A DNA stretch of 43,437 nucleotides from Acidobacteriota bacterium (GTDB taxonomy: Bacteria > Acidobacteriota > Terriglobia > Terriglobales > Acidobacteriaceae), in assembly GCA_021851335.1 (NCBI GenBank), contig JAJZEA010000024.1, positions 1 to 43,437 of the forward strand. Reading direction: 5' to 3'. A model generated the notes under the pieces. The model ran no database searches, had not been told where the DNA came from, and was given only the letters and a program-made list of their open reading frames with translations. Each line of letters opens with the position of its first letter. Position 1 is the first letter of the stretch. The translations under genes were made by a program, and so were the position numbers. Positions 8,310-16,397 of this stretch are shown piece after piece.

Positions 8310-9038
8310 ATGACACCTCGACAGAAAGCAGAGCTTCTCTCGCAGGCCGCCATCTTCCGCGGCCTCGACAAGGACACGCTGCTCAAGCTGGCAAGTCGTG
8401 CACGGGAACGCAGCATCGCAGCGGGAGATATCCTCTTCGCCGCCGGTGACGCTCCCCAGGGACTGTTCGTTGTTGCCCGCGGAGCCGTTCGCGCGGTGCG
8501 TGTCAATCTTGAGGGGCGAGAGCAGACCATTCACGTTGAGACTGCGGGTGGAATGCTGGCCGAGGTTGCCGTCCTCGATGGTGGACCGTATCCTTCCACC
8601 GCAATTGCCGAAACCGATGCGGAGGTACTTTTCCTTGCCGGCGCGGATGTGCTGGAATTCCTCCTGCAGCATCCTCCAGCCGCGCTCCAGGCCCTGCGCA
8701 TGATGGCCTCACGACTGCGCCAGATCTCCGGCTTGGCCGAGCGGCTCGCGCTTCAGGATGTTGGCCAGCGTCTGGCTTCCCTGCTGCTGGAAACAGCCAC
8801 CCAGACCCGGCCCCAACTGCGCAACGGAGACTCGTTTTCGCTTCCGCTCTCTCACAGTCAGATCGCTTCCCGGCTTGGCTCCGTGCGTGAGGTCGTCACA
8901 CGCAGCCTGCAGCGCATGGTGCAACAGAACGCCATCACCATCCACGGACATCGCATCACCGTGACGGACCTCGAACAGTTGCAAAAGATAGCCGACCAGC
9001 CCAGGTCGCTGCATGCAGACACAAAAGGCCACACGTAA
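8310..9038 (+). CDS. Crp/Fnr family transcriptional regulator (Dnr/HcpR-like)
   Basis: Predicted 242-residue regulator with an N-terminal cyclic-nucleotide-binding-like beta-roll (about 10-125; AAIFRGLDKDTLLKLA, GDILFAAGDAPQGLFVVARG, AEVAVLDGGPYPSTAIAE), a dimerisation helix (RMMASRLRQISGLAERL), and a C-terminal winged helix (about 150-225; LSHSQIASRLGSVREVVTRS). The protein contains no cysteine, so it cannot carry an Fnr-type 4Fe-4S cluster. Together with its place next to ric-nnrS, this favours a haem-based or other NO-sensing Dnr/HcpR-like role. ATG8310 is preferred over the in-frame TTG at 8253, because the TTG lies inside the palindrome and adds no family-like sequence. Probable activator of the divergent operon. 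Confidence 0.88.
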   Translation: MTPRQKAELLSQAAIFRGLDKDTLLKLASRARERSIAAGDILFAAGDAPQGLFVVARGAVRAVRVNLEGREQTIHVETAGGMLAEVAVLDGGPYPSTAIAETDAEVLFLAGADVLEFLLQHPPAALQALRMMASRLRQISGLAERLALQDVGQRLASLLLETATQTRPQLRNGDSFSLPLSHSQIASRLGSVREVVTRSLQRMVQQNAITIHGHRITVTDLEQLQKIADQPRSLHADTKGHT

Positions 9039-9168
9039 GAGATCCTCGGTTCATCCTGCTGCCACTTGTCGTCAAACTCCGCCGCGCACGCCCACGCTCA
9101 CACGGCGCGCAAACCATCGCTGCACGTGCGGCAGTCTACAGCTTCAGTGATTCCATACATTGACCCCG

Positions 9169-9813
9169 TCAATGCGGCCACAGCAGAAAATGCGCCATCT
9201 TCAGCACTTCCACCGCCGGGGCAAGTTCACGATAATAAGCAGGCGTATCCACCTCAGGCGCGGCATGAACCCGCCACCGAACGCCGTTCGCCTCCAGCGC
9301 TGCCAGCATACTTCGGACGCGGGGCAGATGCGCCGGACTGCTGATCACCTCCATCGATCGCCACCCATTCGCCTGCGCCACTGCCAGCGAATAGCTCAGA
9401 TTCTGCATGGTATTCTGCGCCGCGCGCTCGCGATAGATCGCCGCCTGTGGCACGCCATCCGCCTCGGCCGCGCGCGCCATCGCGTCCGCCTCCACAAAGC
9501 GATTGTGCGCTGCCCCGCCGGTAAACAATATCCGCGACGAGACTCCACGCTCATATTCGGCTACTGCTTCGTTCACACGATCCAGCATCGCGGCGCTTGG
9601 ATCACCATCTTGATTCGTCGGCGTTCCCAGCACCACCAGCACGTCCACGAGACCCGCGCCAGCGTCTCCCCGCGGTGCAAATTGCCGCGCCAGCACGGCC
9701 CACCCCAGCACAGCGCCGATGACCAGCAACCCGCCGCAGCACAGGCGCAACCACCAGCCCACACGACGGGGATGCCGCCTGCCGCTGCCTGCCGCTCGCT
9801 TTCGTTTCTTCAT
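9169..9813 (-). CDS. YdcF/ElyC-like DUF218 protein
   Basis: Predicted inner-membrane-anchored protein of about 214 residues. A KKRKR-rich N-terminus and one membrane helix (about 18-40) precede a DUF218 domain: VDVLVVLGTPTNQDGDPS, AVAEYERGVSSRILFTGG, EADAMARAAEADGVP, and ENT-like AQNTMQN. E. coli relatives YdcF, SanA and ElyC act in envelope physiology, but the reaction is generally unknown. The open frame extends to a TTG at 9861 that overlaps the stop of the nitroreductase gene (TTGA). Translation could start there by coupling, but ATG9813 gives the more usual short N-terminus before the membrane helix. It is last in a likely operon with the two upstream minus-strand genes. Confidence 0.8.
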   Translation of the reverse strand: MKKRKRAAGSGRRHPRRVGWWLRLCCGGLLVIGAVLGWAVLARQFAPRGDAGAGLVDVLVVLGTPTNQDGDPSAAMLDRVNEAVAEYERGVSSRILFTGGAAHNRFVEADAMARAAEADGVPQAAIYRERAAQNTMQNLSYSLAVAQANGWRSMEVISSPAHLPRVRSMLAALEANGVRWRVHAAPEVDTPAYYRELAPAVEVLKMAHFLLWPH

Positions 9814-9857
9814 CTCCGGTCCGTCTCCGTTGCCTGCTGCTCGCTCGCACAATCGGC

Positions 9858-10466
9858 TCAAAACAGGACCGGCTTGCCCGGTTCGCTCAGTGCAATCTCT
9901 GCCAGCGGCTTGCGTTCGCGCCGGTCCAGTTCATGCGCGCGCAGTTCAACATCCGTCAGGCTCTCAGGATCGCCCGCATAGCCCAGTGCAATCACCGCGC
10001 CAGGCAGAAAATCTTCCGCCGGGCCAATCAGCTTCTGTGCCGCTTCGCGATCAAACCCGCCCATCGCATGGGTCGCCAATCCCAGTGCCACCGACTGCAC
10101 CGCCATCTGCGCCACCGCCTGGCCCAGGTCAAACATCGCATAGTGGTTGGTGCGTCCATGCGGCGTCTTTCCCGCAGCAAAGGCCAGCATCAGCACCGGA
10201 GCGCTCAGAGCCCATGCCCGGTTGAACGACACCAGCGTCTCCGCAATCCGCTCATACGTGGCATCGCCCTTTTGCCCCACCAGAAACCGCCAGGGCTGCC
10301 CGTTGCTGCTTGAAGCCGACCATCGCGCCGCCTCCAGCACCAGCTTCAGCTCGGTCATCTCTACCGCTCGGTCAGCATATGCGCGCGGACTCCAACGATG
10401 CGCAATCGCCTCCAGCATCCCTTCCACATCCGCCTTCTTGTGCCTGTGCAGTTCCTTCGCGTCCAT
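9858..10466 (-). CDS. Nitroreductase family protein
   Basis: Predicted cytoplasmic FMN-dependent NAD(P)H oxidoreductase of 202 residues. Family features in order: RWSPRAYADRAVE (about 25; FMN-phosphate-contacting RRSPRxF-like), LEAARWSASSSNGQPWRFLV (about 42-62; AxxAPSxxNxQPW-like), a central helix AVAQMAVQSVALGLATHAMGG (about 130), and the C-terminal GYAGDPESL block. Natural substrates of such enzymes (quinones, nitroaromatics, flavins) cannot be inferred. The start at 10466 follows GAGGAGAAGG by about five bases; the longer frame to 10706 invades the upstream gene. It lies 73 bp downstream of an unknown gene and touches the YdcF-like gene, suggesting cotranscription. Confidence 0.9.
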   Translation of the reverse strand: MDAKELHRHKKADVEGMLEAIAHRWSPRAYADRAVEMTELKLVLEAARWSASSSNGQPWRFLVGQKGDATYERIAETLVSFNRAWALSAPVLMLAFAAGKTPHGRTNHYAMFDLGQAVAQMAVQSVALGLATHAMGGFDREAAQKLIGPAEDFLPGAVIALGYAGDPESLTDVELRAHELDRRERKPLAEIALSEPGKPVLF

Positions 10467-10539
10467 CGTTCCTTCTCCTCGCAGCCATCGCTCGCTCAAG
10501 AAGATGATCGCCCGCCGCGAAGGTTTCCGGCAAACTGCC

Positions 10540-11478
10540 TTACGCCACAACGCGCACCACAAAGCCCGACGGCGTACTCCACATTCCCCGAGCACGATCC
10601 CGATGAAAGATGCTGAACTCCAGACCCGATAGGCCAAAATCAAAAAGCGGAACCCGCGAATATTCGCCGTTGCCGTGCAGCGAATATTCATCGCCGCTCG
10701 CGTCAATCATCAGCGTCTCTCCGCCTGAAACTCGCTCCGGATGCAGCAGCAGCAGAATCGCCGTCGCAAACGCTCCCAGTCCAAATTCATTCGAATCCAT
10801 CATCGCCGCGGCTCGGCGCGCGCTTCGGCCTCGATGCCGCATGCCCGCCTGAGCCGGAATCACCAGAATCTCTGCTCCATCCTGCGAGCGACCAATCAAA
10901 TCCCAGGCCTGCATCGCGCGATCCGACTCCCGCAAATGCTCCGGACCCATCTTCTCGCAGATGCGATTCTCAAATCGCCGCCGGCTTGCAATCACGGCAA
11001 AGACGCGCCCCACTGCCTCGGCATAAGTCGCCCCCAACACCTGCCATCGCGGCACTGCCAGCCACATCTCCGCACCCTCCGGCAAATCGTATCGCGCCAG
11101 CATCTCATTGCACTTTGCCGACTTCAGCTCCGGAAACAGCTCCCGCAACAGAGTCACCTGCCCCGGAAGCGGCTTCTCGCGATACCCCGCTCCATACACC
11201 CGATCGCTGGCAATCTCTTCCTCCGGAAACAGCTCCCGGCGCAGCGCCTGCGAACGTACAAGCTGCCCGATCTGGTCGCTCATTTCGCGCGTAAGTTGCT
11301 CCTCATCGTCCAGCAACCGCAAGATGCCTCCCCGATCCAGTTGCCGCACGATCTCCGGCACTGCTTCGGCCAGCGCCCGCTCCAGCGCTACTCGCAGTCG
11401 TCCCTGCTGCTCTTCGGTCGGATGCCCGGCAATGGGCACCGGCATCCAACGCTCGGCAAATGCTTTACTTCGACTCAT
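10540..11478 (-). CDS. Hypothetical protein, 312 residues
   Basis: I do not recognise the family. The protein starts at ATG11478 after a GAGAGAGAC stretch and has no signal peptide or clear membrane helix. The first third is charged and probably helical (RVALERALAEAVPEIVRQLD, DEEQLTREMSDQIGQLVRS). The middle has a globular pattern (WLAVPRWQVLGATYAEAVGRV). The last third contains a hydrophobic stretch (FGLGAFATAILLLLHPE) followed by a beta-rich segment that alternates acidic and aromatic residues. The two Cys residues are scattered. It lies upstream of the nitroreductase and YdcF-like genes on the same strand and may head that operon. High-quality coding character and a good ribosome site make it likely real. 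Confidence 0.65.
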   Translation of the reverse strand: MSRSKAFAERWMPVPIAGHPTEEQQGRLRVALERALAEAVPEIVRQLDRGGILRLLDDEEQLTREMSDQIGQLVRSQALRRELFPEEEIASDRVYGAGYREKPLPGQVTLLRELFPELKSAKCNEMLARYDLPEGAEMWLAVPRWQVLGATYAEAVGRVFAVIASRRRFENRICEKMGPEHLRESDRAMQAWDLIGRSQDGAEILVIPAQAGMRHRGRSARRAAAMMDSNEFGLGAFATAILLLLHPERVSGGETLMIDASGDEYSLHGNGEYSRVPLFDFGLSGLEFSIFHRDRARGMWSTPSGFVVRVVA

Positions 11479-11753
11479 CGTCGGTCTCTCTCAATTGATC
11501 TATCGTTCTTTCGTGCACTTCCCGAAAGGCCACTGCCTCGACTCAACTTGACGCGCTGTTTCTACGCGTGATGAATCGATAGACACCGGAGTTTGTTTTC
11601 TCCTCGGACACACTCTCTTTATCGGCTACTCCGCGCTGCCCTGCACGTGACCTTTGGCAAGGCATATGTCCCATATCGCTCCATTCGCAAAGCAATCCCG
11701 CCAACTACCTACGCTCCTGCCTTCCACGCCATCCTTCTCAAAGGAAGAAGCGT
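11479..11753. other. Intergenic region, nothing recognisable
   Basis: About 275 bp between the unknown 312-residue protein gene and the TPR/barrel gene, both on the minus strand. It should contain the promoter of the former and the end of the PA2779-like operon. A weak GGAG...CTCC dyad near 11590 is the only structure seen. The short plus-strand frame at 11593-11775 lacks a ribosome site. Confidence 0.4.
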
Positions 11754-13607
11754 TCAGTGGCTGATCGCGGAGTAGAAGGTATTGCCATCCGACCGCAGAT
11801 CATGGCCCCAGCCCAGGATCAGCGCAGAGCCAGAGAACAGATGGACACGCGCCTGCAAACCTGTGTCGGTGAGCCAGATCGGAGAGCCGAAGAGCGAGCT
11901 TGGCGACCCATTGACCGATGAACCAGCGGTCGAAGCCACCAGACCTGCATCAGCCGCGTAGATCCGGCCCGTATCCACAAACGGACCCACCCGCACAGAG
12001 ACCAGCGGGTCGCGCCACAGCAGCCGGTCAAAATCTACATTGCCCAGCAGATACCGTGTGCCCAGCGGAGCGTTGCCTTTGCGCCCGTTCACCAGGCCGT
12101 TGTGACCCCGCAACCACAACGGATTGTCGCGATCAAATCCCAGCATCCAAAGCTCGTCAAAGGGAATCTGACCCACCGTCTCTCCCGCGCGTGCCTGCAC
12201 ATGCAGCCGATAGGGTTCTCCCGAGGCCTGCGGCAGCCACTCGCTGTCGAGCGCCGCCGTCAGGCGCGCTGAGTGCCCAAGCGGTCGTGCGAAGTAGTGA
12301 CTGACCTGCGCGCCCATCCTGGCCCTCAGCGTAAGGCGATGCGCAACCGCATCCACCAGCGTCGCGCGCAGTGCCGAGTCCAGTTCGATCGCCGAGGTGT
12401 CGGTAAAAAACGCGCTGCTCCCCGGCAGGCCAGTCTCCGAGCGAAAACGACGGCGAGAGAATCCCGCAGCGGTCCGCAAAAGCAGGCGCGAGCCAAAGAG
12501 TTCATCCAGACCAAGGCTGGCGTAGATGCGCTCCTGATTCAGGCCGATTGCGTTGGCAGAGATCTGCGCAGGCGTCGGAATCGGCGCAAGCGTGCGGGTC
12601 AGATTCCAGTTTTCATTGCGCGCATCCAGGTTCAGACTCAGACGCTGATCCGGGGAATGGATCGGCCCCGCAAGCCGAGCCAGAACCATGCGTTTCTGCG
12701 CATCCCAGCGAAGATAGCTGGTCAAACTCACCGCGGAGTGGTGCAGATTCCAAAACTCCGGATCAACCGCCTGATATGGCAGGCTGCGAAGCGTGGAGAG
12801 CAGGCTGGCAAACGGCGCCGTCCTCCACGCCGGATGGGGAACCGTGTGGAGGATCAGATCGAAGCGCGCATCCGGCAGCGGGCGCAGCTCAAACGACGTC
12901 GCTGCAAACAGCGGCTGCAGCGCAAGCTCGGCCTCCGTGCGCCGATACTGCTCAAGCGTATAGACGCTGCCGGGGACAAACGGAGCGATGCGGTCCAGCA
13001 GCAACGGCGGAAGACCCGCCTGAGCCTCCAGTCGCTGGTCCGCAAGCACAGGACGCTCGATCGGATTCCAGTCAGCCAGCGCAGCCGCCAGGTTGCCCTG
13101 AAGAAAATCGACCGTACCGAGGAAGCTGCGGCTGTACTCGTCGCCCGCGTTCAGATGCAACGAGCGGTGAAGCTGCCGAATCGCTGCACCATAGCGCTTC
13201 TCGCGATACAAAACCCCGGCCAGCTCCGTGGGAAAGCGTGCATCGCCCGGATAGGCGCGCGCGGCAAAGCGAAGTGTCTGCGCAGCCGCGGAGAGCTGCC
13301 CAAGCTGTCCCTGCGCCAGAGCGCGCAACAGCAGCAGCTCCGCGGCGGGCATTGCCGATGTCCTTTGCACAGCACCCCGATGCGCTGAAACTGGCAGCGG
13401 AACAGCGGCCACCACAGCGCTCCACTGGTGGTCGTGATACAGCTCCTGAATCGAATCCAGCCTCGAATCCTGAATTGAACTCTTCGGACTCAGCGGTAGC
13501 GGACTCGCAACCTTCTGCCCCCAGGCAGACGCGCTAGCGAGTACCAGCAGCGCGAGCAGACCTTGTCTCCATCGGCGTAACTGTCGAGCTGGATTCAGGA
13601 ACGGCAA
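11754..13607 (-). CDS. TPR protein with C-terminal Omp85-like barrel
   Basis: Predicted exported envelope protein of about 617 residues. It has a signal peptide (RQGLLALLVLASASAWG), TPR-like helical repeats at roughly 75-190 (AAELLLLRALAQGQLGQLSA, FPTELAGVLYREKRYGAAIR, SFLGTVDFLQGNLAAALADW), and a long beta-rich half whose end resembles the Omp85/surface-antigen barrel (VGPFVDTGRIYAAD, WLTDTGLQARVHLFSGSALI, LGWGHDLRSDGNTFY). The open frame reaches 13706, but the start is most likely the TTG at 13607, just before the signal peptide. Either way it overlaps the C39 peptidase gene in another frame (74 bp with TTG13607), implying translational coupling. It is third in the PA2779-like/C39/TPR operon. 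An outer-membrane export or scaffold role is inference. Confidence 0.72.
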   Translation of the reverse strand: MPFLNPARQLRRWRQGLLALLVLASASAWGQKVASPLPLSPKSSIQDSRLDSIQELYHDHQWSAVVAAVPLPVSAHRGAVQRTSAMPAAELLLLRALAQGQLGQLSAAAQTLRFAARAYPGDARFPTELAGVLYREKRYGAAIRQLHRSLHLNAGDEYSRSFLGTVDFLQGNLAAALADWNPIERPVLADQRLEAQAGLPPLLLDRIAPFVPGSVYTLEQYRRTEAELALQPLFAATSFELRPLPDARFDLILHTVPHPAWRTAPFASLLSTLRSLPYQAVDPEFWNLHHSAVSLTSYLRWDAQKRMVLARLAGPIHSPDQRLSLNLDARNENWNLTRTLAPIPTPAQISANAIGLNQERIYASLGLDELFGSRLLLRTAAGFSRRRFRSETGLPGSSAFFTDTSAIELDSALRATLVDAVAHRLTLRARMGAQVSHYFARPLGHSARLTAALDSEWLPQASGEPYRLHVQARAGETVGQIPFDELWMLGFDRDNPLWLRGHNGLVNGRKGNAPLGTRYLLGNVDFDRLLWRDPLVSVRVGPFVDTGRIYAADAGLVASTAGSSVNGSPSSLFGSPIWLTDTGLQARVHLFSGSALILGWGHDLRSDGNTFYSAISH

Positions 13608-14184
13608 GCAGGGTCCAATCCTCCGTCGCGCTCCACTCCGCTTCCAATGCGGCGCGGGAGAGGCGAAGCATGCGCTGTCGCGCGGGATCGTTAAGATATA
13701 CCGCATCCGCTCCGACTCCTACGGCAACAACATAATGCAGCGGACCATGAGCGCCACCGTCGCGCACCGCCAACAGCAGCGGACGCCCCAGCGCAATGTG
13801 GTGCGCCAGGTCGCTCCACTGGCCGTGAAAAGGATATGCGGCAAAGCCCGACCGGCGAAGCTGATCGACCATCCGCGAGGCATAGATGCCGTGACCATGA
13901 CGCGAGTAAAGCTGCTGCTGCAGTCGAACCGGATCGACCGTCATCGGCTGATGCTGCTCACGCTGCCAATAGCGCATCACCATCGCCAGTGCAGCCGAGC
14001 CGCAGCCATCCGTCGTCTGCGCCACAAACGGAACATCCAGCCACTCCGGCTCTCTTGCCGCTGCTGCGCTTCTGCTCGCGCTCTTCGCGTCCTGCGTCTT
14101 CGGTGTGGATGGCTGTTCCCCGGTCAGCCATCCCGCAGCATGCAGCATCGCGCCCAGGATCAGCGTCGACAGCAAGGCCAGCAT
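13534..14184 (-). CDS. C39-type (PA2778-like) cysteine peptidase, exported
   Basis: 216-residue protein with an N-terminal hydrophobic segment (about 1-20), then a papain-fold C39-type peptidase domain. PFVAQTTDGCGSAALAMVMR carries the oxyanion Gln55 and nucleophile Cys61; HYVVAVGV holds His150, and VYLNDPARQ holds Asp166, completing the triad. C39 peptidases usually cleave double-glycine leaders, but soluble members like this one lack the ABC transporter. The closest architecture I recall is the PA2778 family of Pseudomonas, which is paired with PA2779; here a PA2779-like gene ends 2 bp upstream. TPRs, which I recall as fused in PA2778, are supplied by the overlapping downstream gene. Its substrate is unknown. 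Confidence 0.82.
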   Translation of the reverse strand: MLALLSTLILGAMLHAAGWLTGEQPSTPKTQDAKSASRSAAAAREPEWLDVPFVAQTTDGCGSAALAMVMRYWQREQHQPMTVDPVRLQQQLYSRHGHGIYASRMVDQLRRSGFAAYPFHGQWSDLAHHIALGRPLLLAVRDGGAHGPLHYVVAVGVGADAVYLNDPARQRMLRLSRAALEAEWSATEDWTLLAVPESSSTVTPMETRSARAAGTR

Positions 14185-14186
14185 CC

Positions 14187-14591
14187 TCAGTGGACCGCGA
14201 CAATCACCAGCAACAGCGCAGCGATGATGACCAGAATAATCAGCAGGTCATGATCGTTGATGTTGCCCGCCGCAAAATCCTTCTGTGCCGCTGCGGACCG
14301 TGCCGCCAGCGAAGCCATATCCGCGTCGCTCAACTGGCTGACAGCGCGCGTAACCTGCTGCGGATCCATATCCGCCGCGCGCAGCGCATCCTGCACCCTG
14401 GGCTGCGAATACAGTGACTCAATCTGCTGCTCGTTCCGCTGGCGCGCCGCGGAGGACTGTGTCATATCCTGCTGGAGCGCGGTGGGTGGCAGGATGTGGT
14501 CCTGCTGCTGTGACAACGCTGGGTGGGAAACTGCGAACGTACTGGTCAGAACCAGCACCGCAGAGAGTGTACGAAACAGGGGAAGTTTCAT
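14187..14591 (-). CDS. PA2779-like small membrane protein
   Basis: 134 residues: a signal peptide (MKLPLFRTLSAVLVLTSTFA), a helical middle with the family-like block VQDALRAADMDPQQVTRAVS followed by LSDADMASLAAR (about 66-98), and a C-terminal transmembrane helix (DLLIILVIIAALLLVIVAV, about 115-133). This composition matches PA2779-family proteins: a short lumenal domain with a Leu-Ser-Asp-Ala motif and a terminal helix. The open frame extends to 14747, but ATG14591 has AGAGG seven bases upstream. It is the first gene of a compact operon with the C39 peptidase (2-bp gap) and the TPR/barrel protein. It may be an anchor, activator or substrate of the peptidase; this is inference. Confidence 0.75.
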   Translation of the reverse strand: MKLPLFRTLSAVLVLTSTFAVSHPALSQQQDHILPPTALQQDMTQSSAARQRNEQQIESLYSQPRVQDALRAADMDPQQVTRAVSQLSDADMASLAARSAAAQKDFAAGNINDHDLLIILVIIAALLLVIVAVH

Positions 14592-14781
14592 GCATTTGCC
14601 TCTGTGTGCCCCGATTGGGGACGATTTGTATTCCTGCAAAAAGTATATAAGAATTTTCGTGCCTGTTCGCAGCACCCCGAAGTACACCGACGGCGGAGTC
14701 GGCACGATGAACAGGCACGGGGCCATCCTCGCCGCCAGCCGACGCATATACTAGCGGGAATGAGATTGCGGGGTGAGCCGA

Positions 14782-15276
14782 ATGAAACCCGGTGAAGAAA
14801 ATTCGCTGAGCCATTTTGATGCGGCGGGACGCGCTTCGATGGTCGATGTCTCCCACAAGGCGGCAACGCGGCGCACGGCCGTGGCCTCCGCCTTTGTCGA
14901 GCTGTCTCCGCTGGTGCTGCGAGCGCTGCCCGACAACGCCAAGGGAAATCCGCTCGAGGTCGCCCGCATCGCCGGCATCCAGGCCGCCAAGCAAACATCT
15001 CTGCTCATTCCCATGTGCCATCCGCTGGCCCTCAGCCACGTCGATGTTCACGCGGAGATCATCGAACGCGGCGTCGACTGCGGCGTGCGAATTGAAGCCA
15101 CCGTGACCACCACCGGGCCGACAGGCGTCGAGATGGAAGCGCTGACCGCAGCTTCCGTCGCTGCGCTCACCGTCTATGACATGACCAAGGCGCTCGATAA
15201 GTCCATCGTCATTCGTCACGTGCAACTGGAGCGAAAGTCCGGCGGCAAAAGCGGCGAGTATCAGCGACAAAGCTGA
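14782..15276 (+). CDS. moaC: Cyclic pyranopterin monophosphate synthase MoaC
   Basis: Enzyme of molybdenum-cofactor synthesis that converts the MoaA product (3',8-cyclo-GTP-type intermediate) to cyclic pyranopterin monophosphate in the cytosol. The 164-residue protein has the diagnostic motifs MVDVSHKAATRR (about 20-31), the MCHPLALSHVDV active-site block (about 77-88) and GVEMEALTAASVAALTVYDM (about 116-135), with length typical of MoaC. ATG14782 has GGGGTGAG five bases upstream; a GTG at 14773 would add three residues. No other moa gene is in the window, so the pathway genes are elsewhere. It is divergent from the PA2779-like operon across about 190 bp with no clear promoter. Confidence 0.95.
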   Translation: MKPGEENSLSHFDAAGRASMVDVSHKAATRRTAVASAFVELSPLVLRALPDNAKGNPLEVARIAGIQAAKQTSLLIPMCHPLALSHVDVHAEIIERGVDCGVRIEATVTTTGPTGVEMEALTAASVAALTVYDMTKALDKSIVIRHVQLERKSGGKSGEYQRQS

Positions 15277-15394
15277 AGCTCGCCGTGCCATGAAACACTC
15301 GCCGCCCAAACAGGCTATTCTGGCAGGCTATCTTCTTCGCTGCGCATTCGATTAGACTGCTTCTGTTGTCTGTTTCCCCCGCATAGGAGATTCC

Positions 15395-16282
15395 ATGAAC
15401 ATGGTTCAACCTCGAATTCGCCTGTCTGTTGCGTCGATGGCGATCACCATAGCCTGCGCAACGACCGGTGTCGCCAAGGCTCAGGCACACCCCGCAGCTC
15501 CCGGCGGTCCAGCCCAGGTGCTGGTCACCGCGCGAGAGTCCCTGAGGCCAGGCGACGAGGCCGCGCACGCCCGGCTCGAAGCCGAATATACCGCCGTGCT
15601 CAATGCGAACCACGGCAGCGAATACTACCTGGGCATGGGCGCAATCTCCGGCAGCCAGCAGATGATCTTTCTTTCCGGCTACTCTTCGCTCGAGGAGATG
15701 GCCGACGTCCACGATTACAACGAGACCACACTCGGCGACAAGCTGGACAAGATCGACAGCGCTCACAGTGCGACCCTGACCGGCGTCGATACGGACATCT
15801 GGCGGCTGCGACCGGAGTTGAGCCATCCTGACACCGCGACGCTGGGGAAGATGCGTTTCATGGAGCTGACCCAGATTCATGTCAAGCTCGGCCACAACCC
15901 GGAGTTTGTCGAGATCATGAAGCAGATCAAGGCTGGCTGGCTGAAGACCGACCCCAACTTCCACTACCTGCTCTATCGGCAGATCCTCGGCAACTCCGGA
16001 GACGACTGCTATCTCGTACTCATCGCGGTTCAGTCTATGGCTGAACTCGATAAGCACCACGCGCTGATTGCCAAATATCAGCAGGCTCTTGGCGAAGAGG
16101 CTTACAAACACATCCTGGAGTTTCAGAGCGCCAACTATGACAGCACAACCTCAAACCTCTTCGTCTTCACGCCCGATATGAGCCGCTTGCCGGCTCCCTG
16201 GATCAAGGACGATCTCGACTTCTGGGCGCCCGCGCCGCCCGCTGCGCCTCCGGCAAAGAAAGCTGCCGCTGCGCAGAAGTAG
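15395..16282 (+). CDS. Secreted protein with two ferredoxin-like (dimeric alpha/beta-barrel-type) repeats
   Basis: 295 residues with a signal peptide (about 1-30, cleaved near AKAQA). The mature part appears to hold two similar halves. Repeat 1 (about 40-105) is QVLVTARESLRPG, then EAEYTAVLNANHGSEYYLGM, QQMIFLSGYSSLEEMADV. Repeat 2 (about 158-225) is FMELTQIHVKLGHNPEFVEI, then NFHYLLYRQILGN, CYLVLIAVQSMAELDKHH. The beta-alpha-beta-beta pattern with a SLEEM/SMAEL helix resembles monooxygenase-like dimeric alpha/beta barrels, here perhaps closed within one chain. The tail is rich in Pro, Ala and Lys. GGAG sits a few bases before ATG15395. No function can be assigned; a strong terminator follows. 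Confidence 0.7.
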   Translation: MNMVQPRIRLSVASMAITIACATTGVAKAQAHPAAPGGPAQVLVTARESLRPGDEAAHARLEAEYTAVLNANHGSEYYLGMGAISGSQQMIFLSGYSSLEEMADVHDYNETTLGDKLDKIDSAHSATLTGVDTDIWRLRPELSHPDTATLGKMRFMELTQIHVKLGHNPEFVEIMKQIKAGWLKTDPNFHYLLYRQILGNSGDDCYLVLIAVQSMAELDKHHALIAKYQQALGEEAYKHILEFQSANYDSTTSNLFVFTPDMSRLPAPWIKDDLDFWAPAPPAAPPAKKAAAAQK

Positions 16283-16346
16283 TCCTGTCCCGACCTCGCT
16301 CAGACAGGGACAGGCCCAAACGGCAGAAGCACAAAGATCACACAAG

Positions 16347-16380
16347 AAAACGGCTGCCCATCAGGCAGCCGTTTTCTTTT
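16347..16380. terminator. Bidirectional intrinsic terminator
   Basis: The 8-bp stem CGGCTGCC / GGCAGCCG (16351-16358 and 16364-16371) has a 5-nt loop, with AAAA before and TTTTCTTTTT after. It lies between the convergent genes ending at 16282 (plus) and 16398 (minus) and can stop transcription from both sides. Confidence 0.9.
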
Positions 16381-16397
16381 TACCGATCAGGTTCAAC

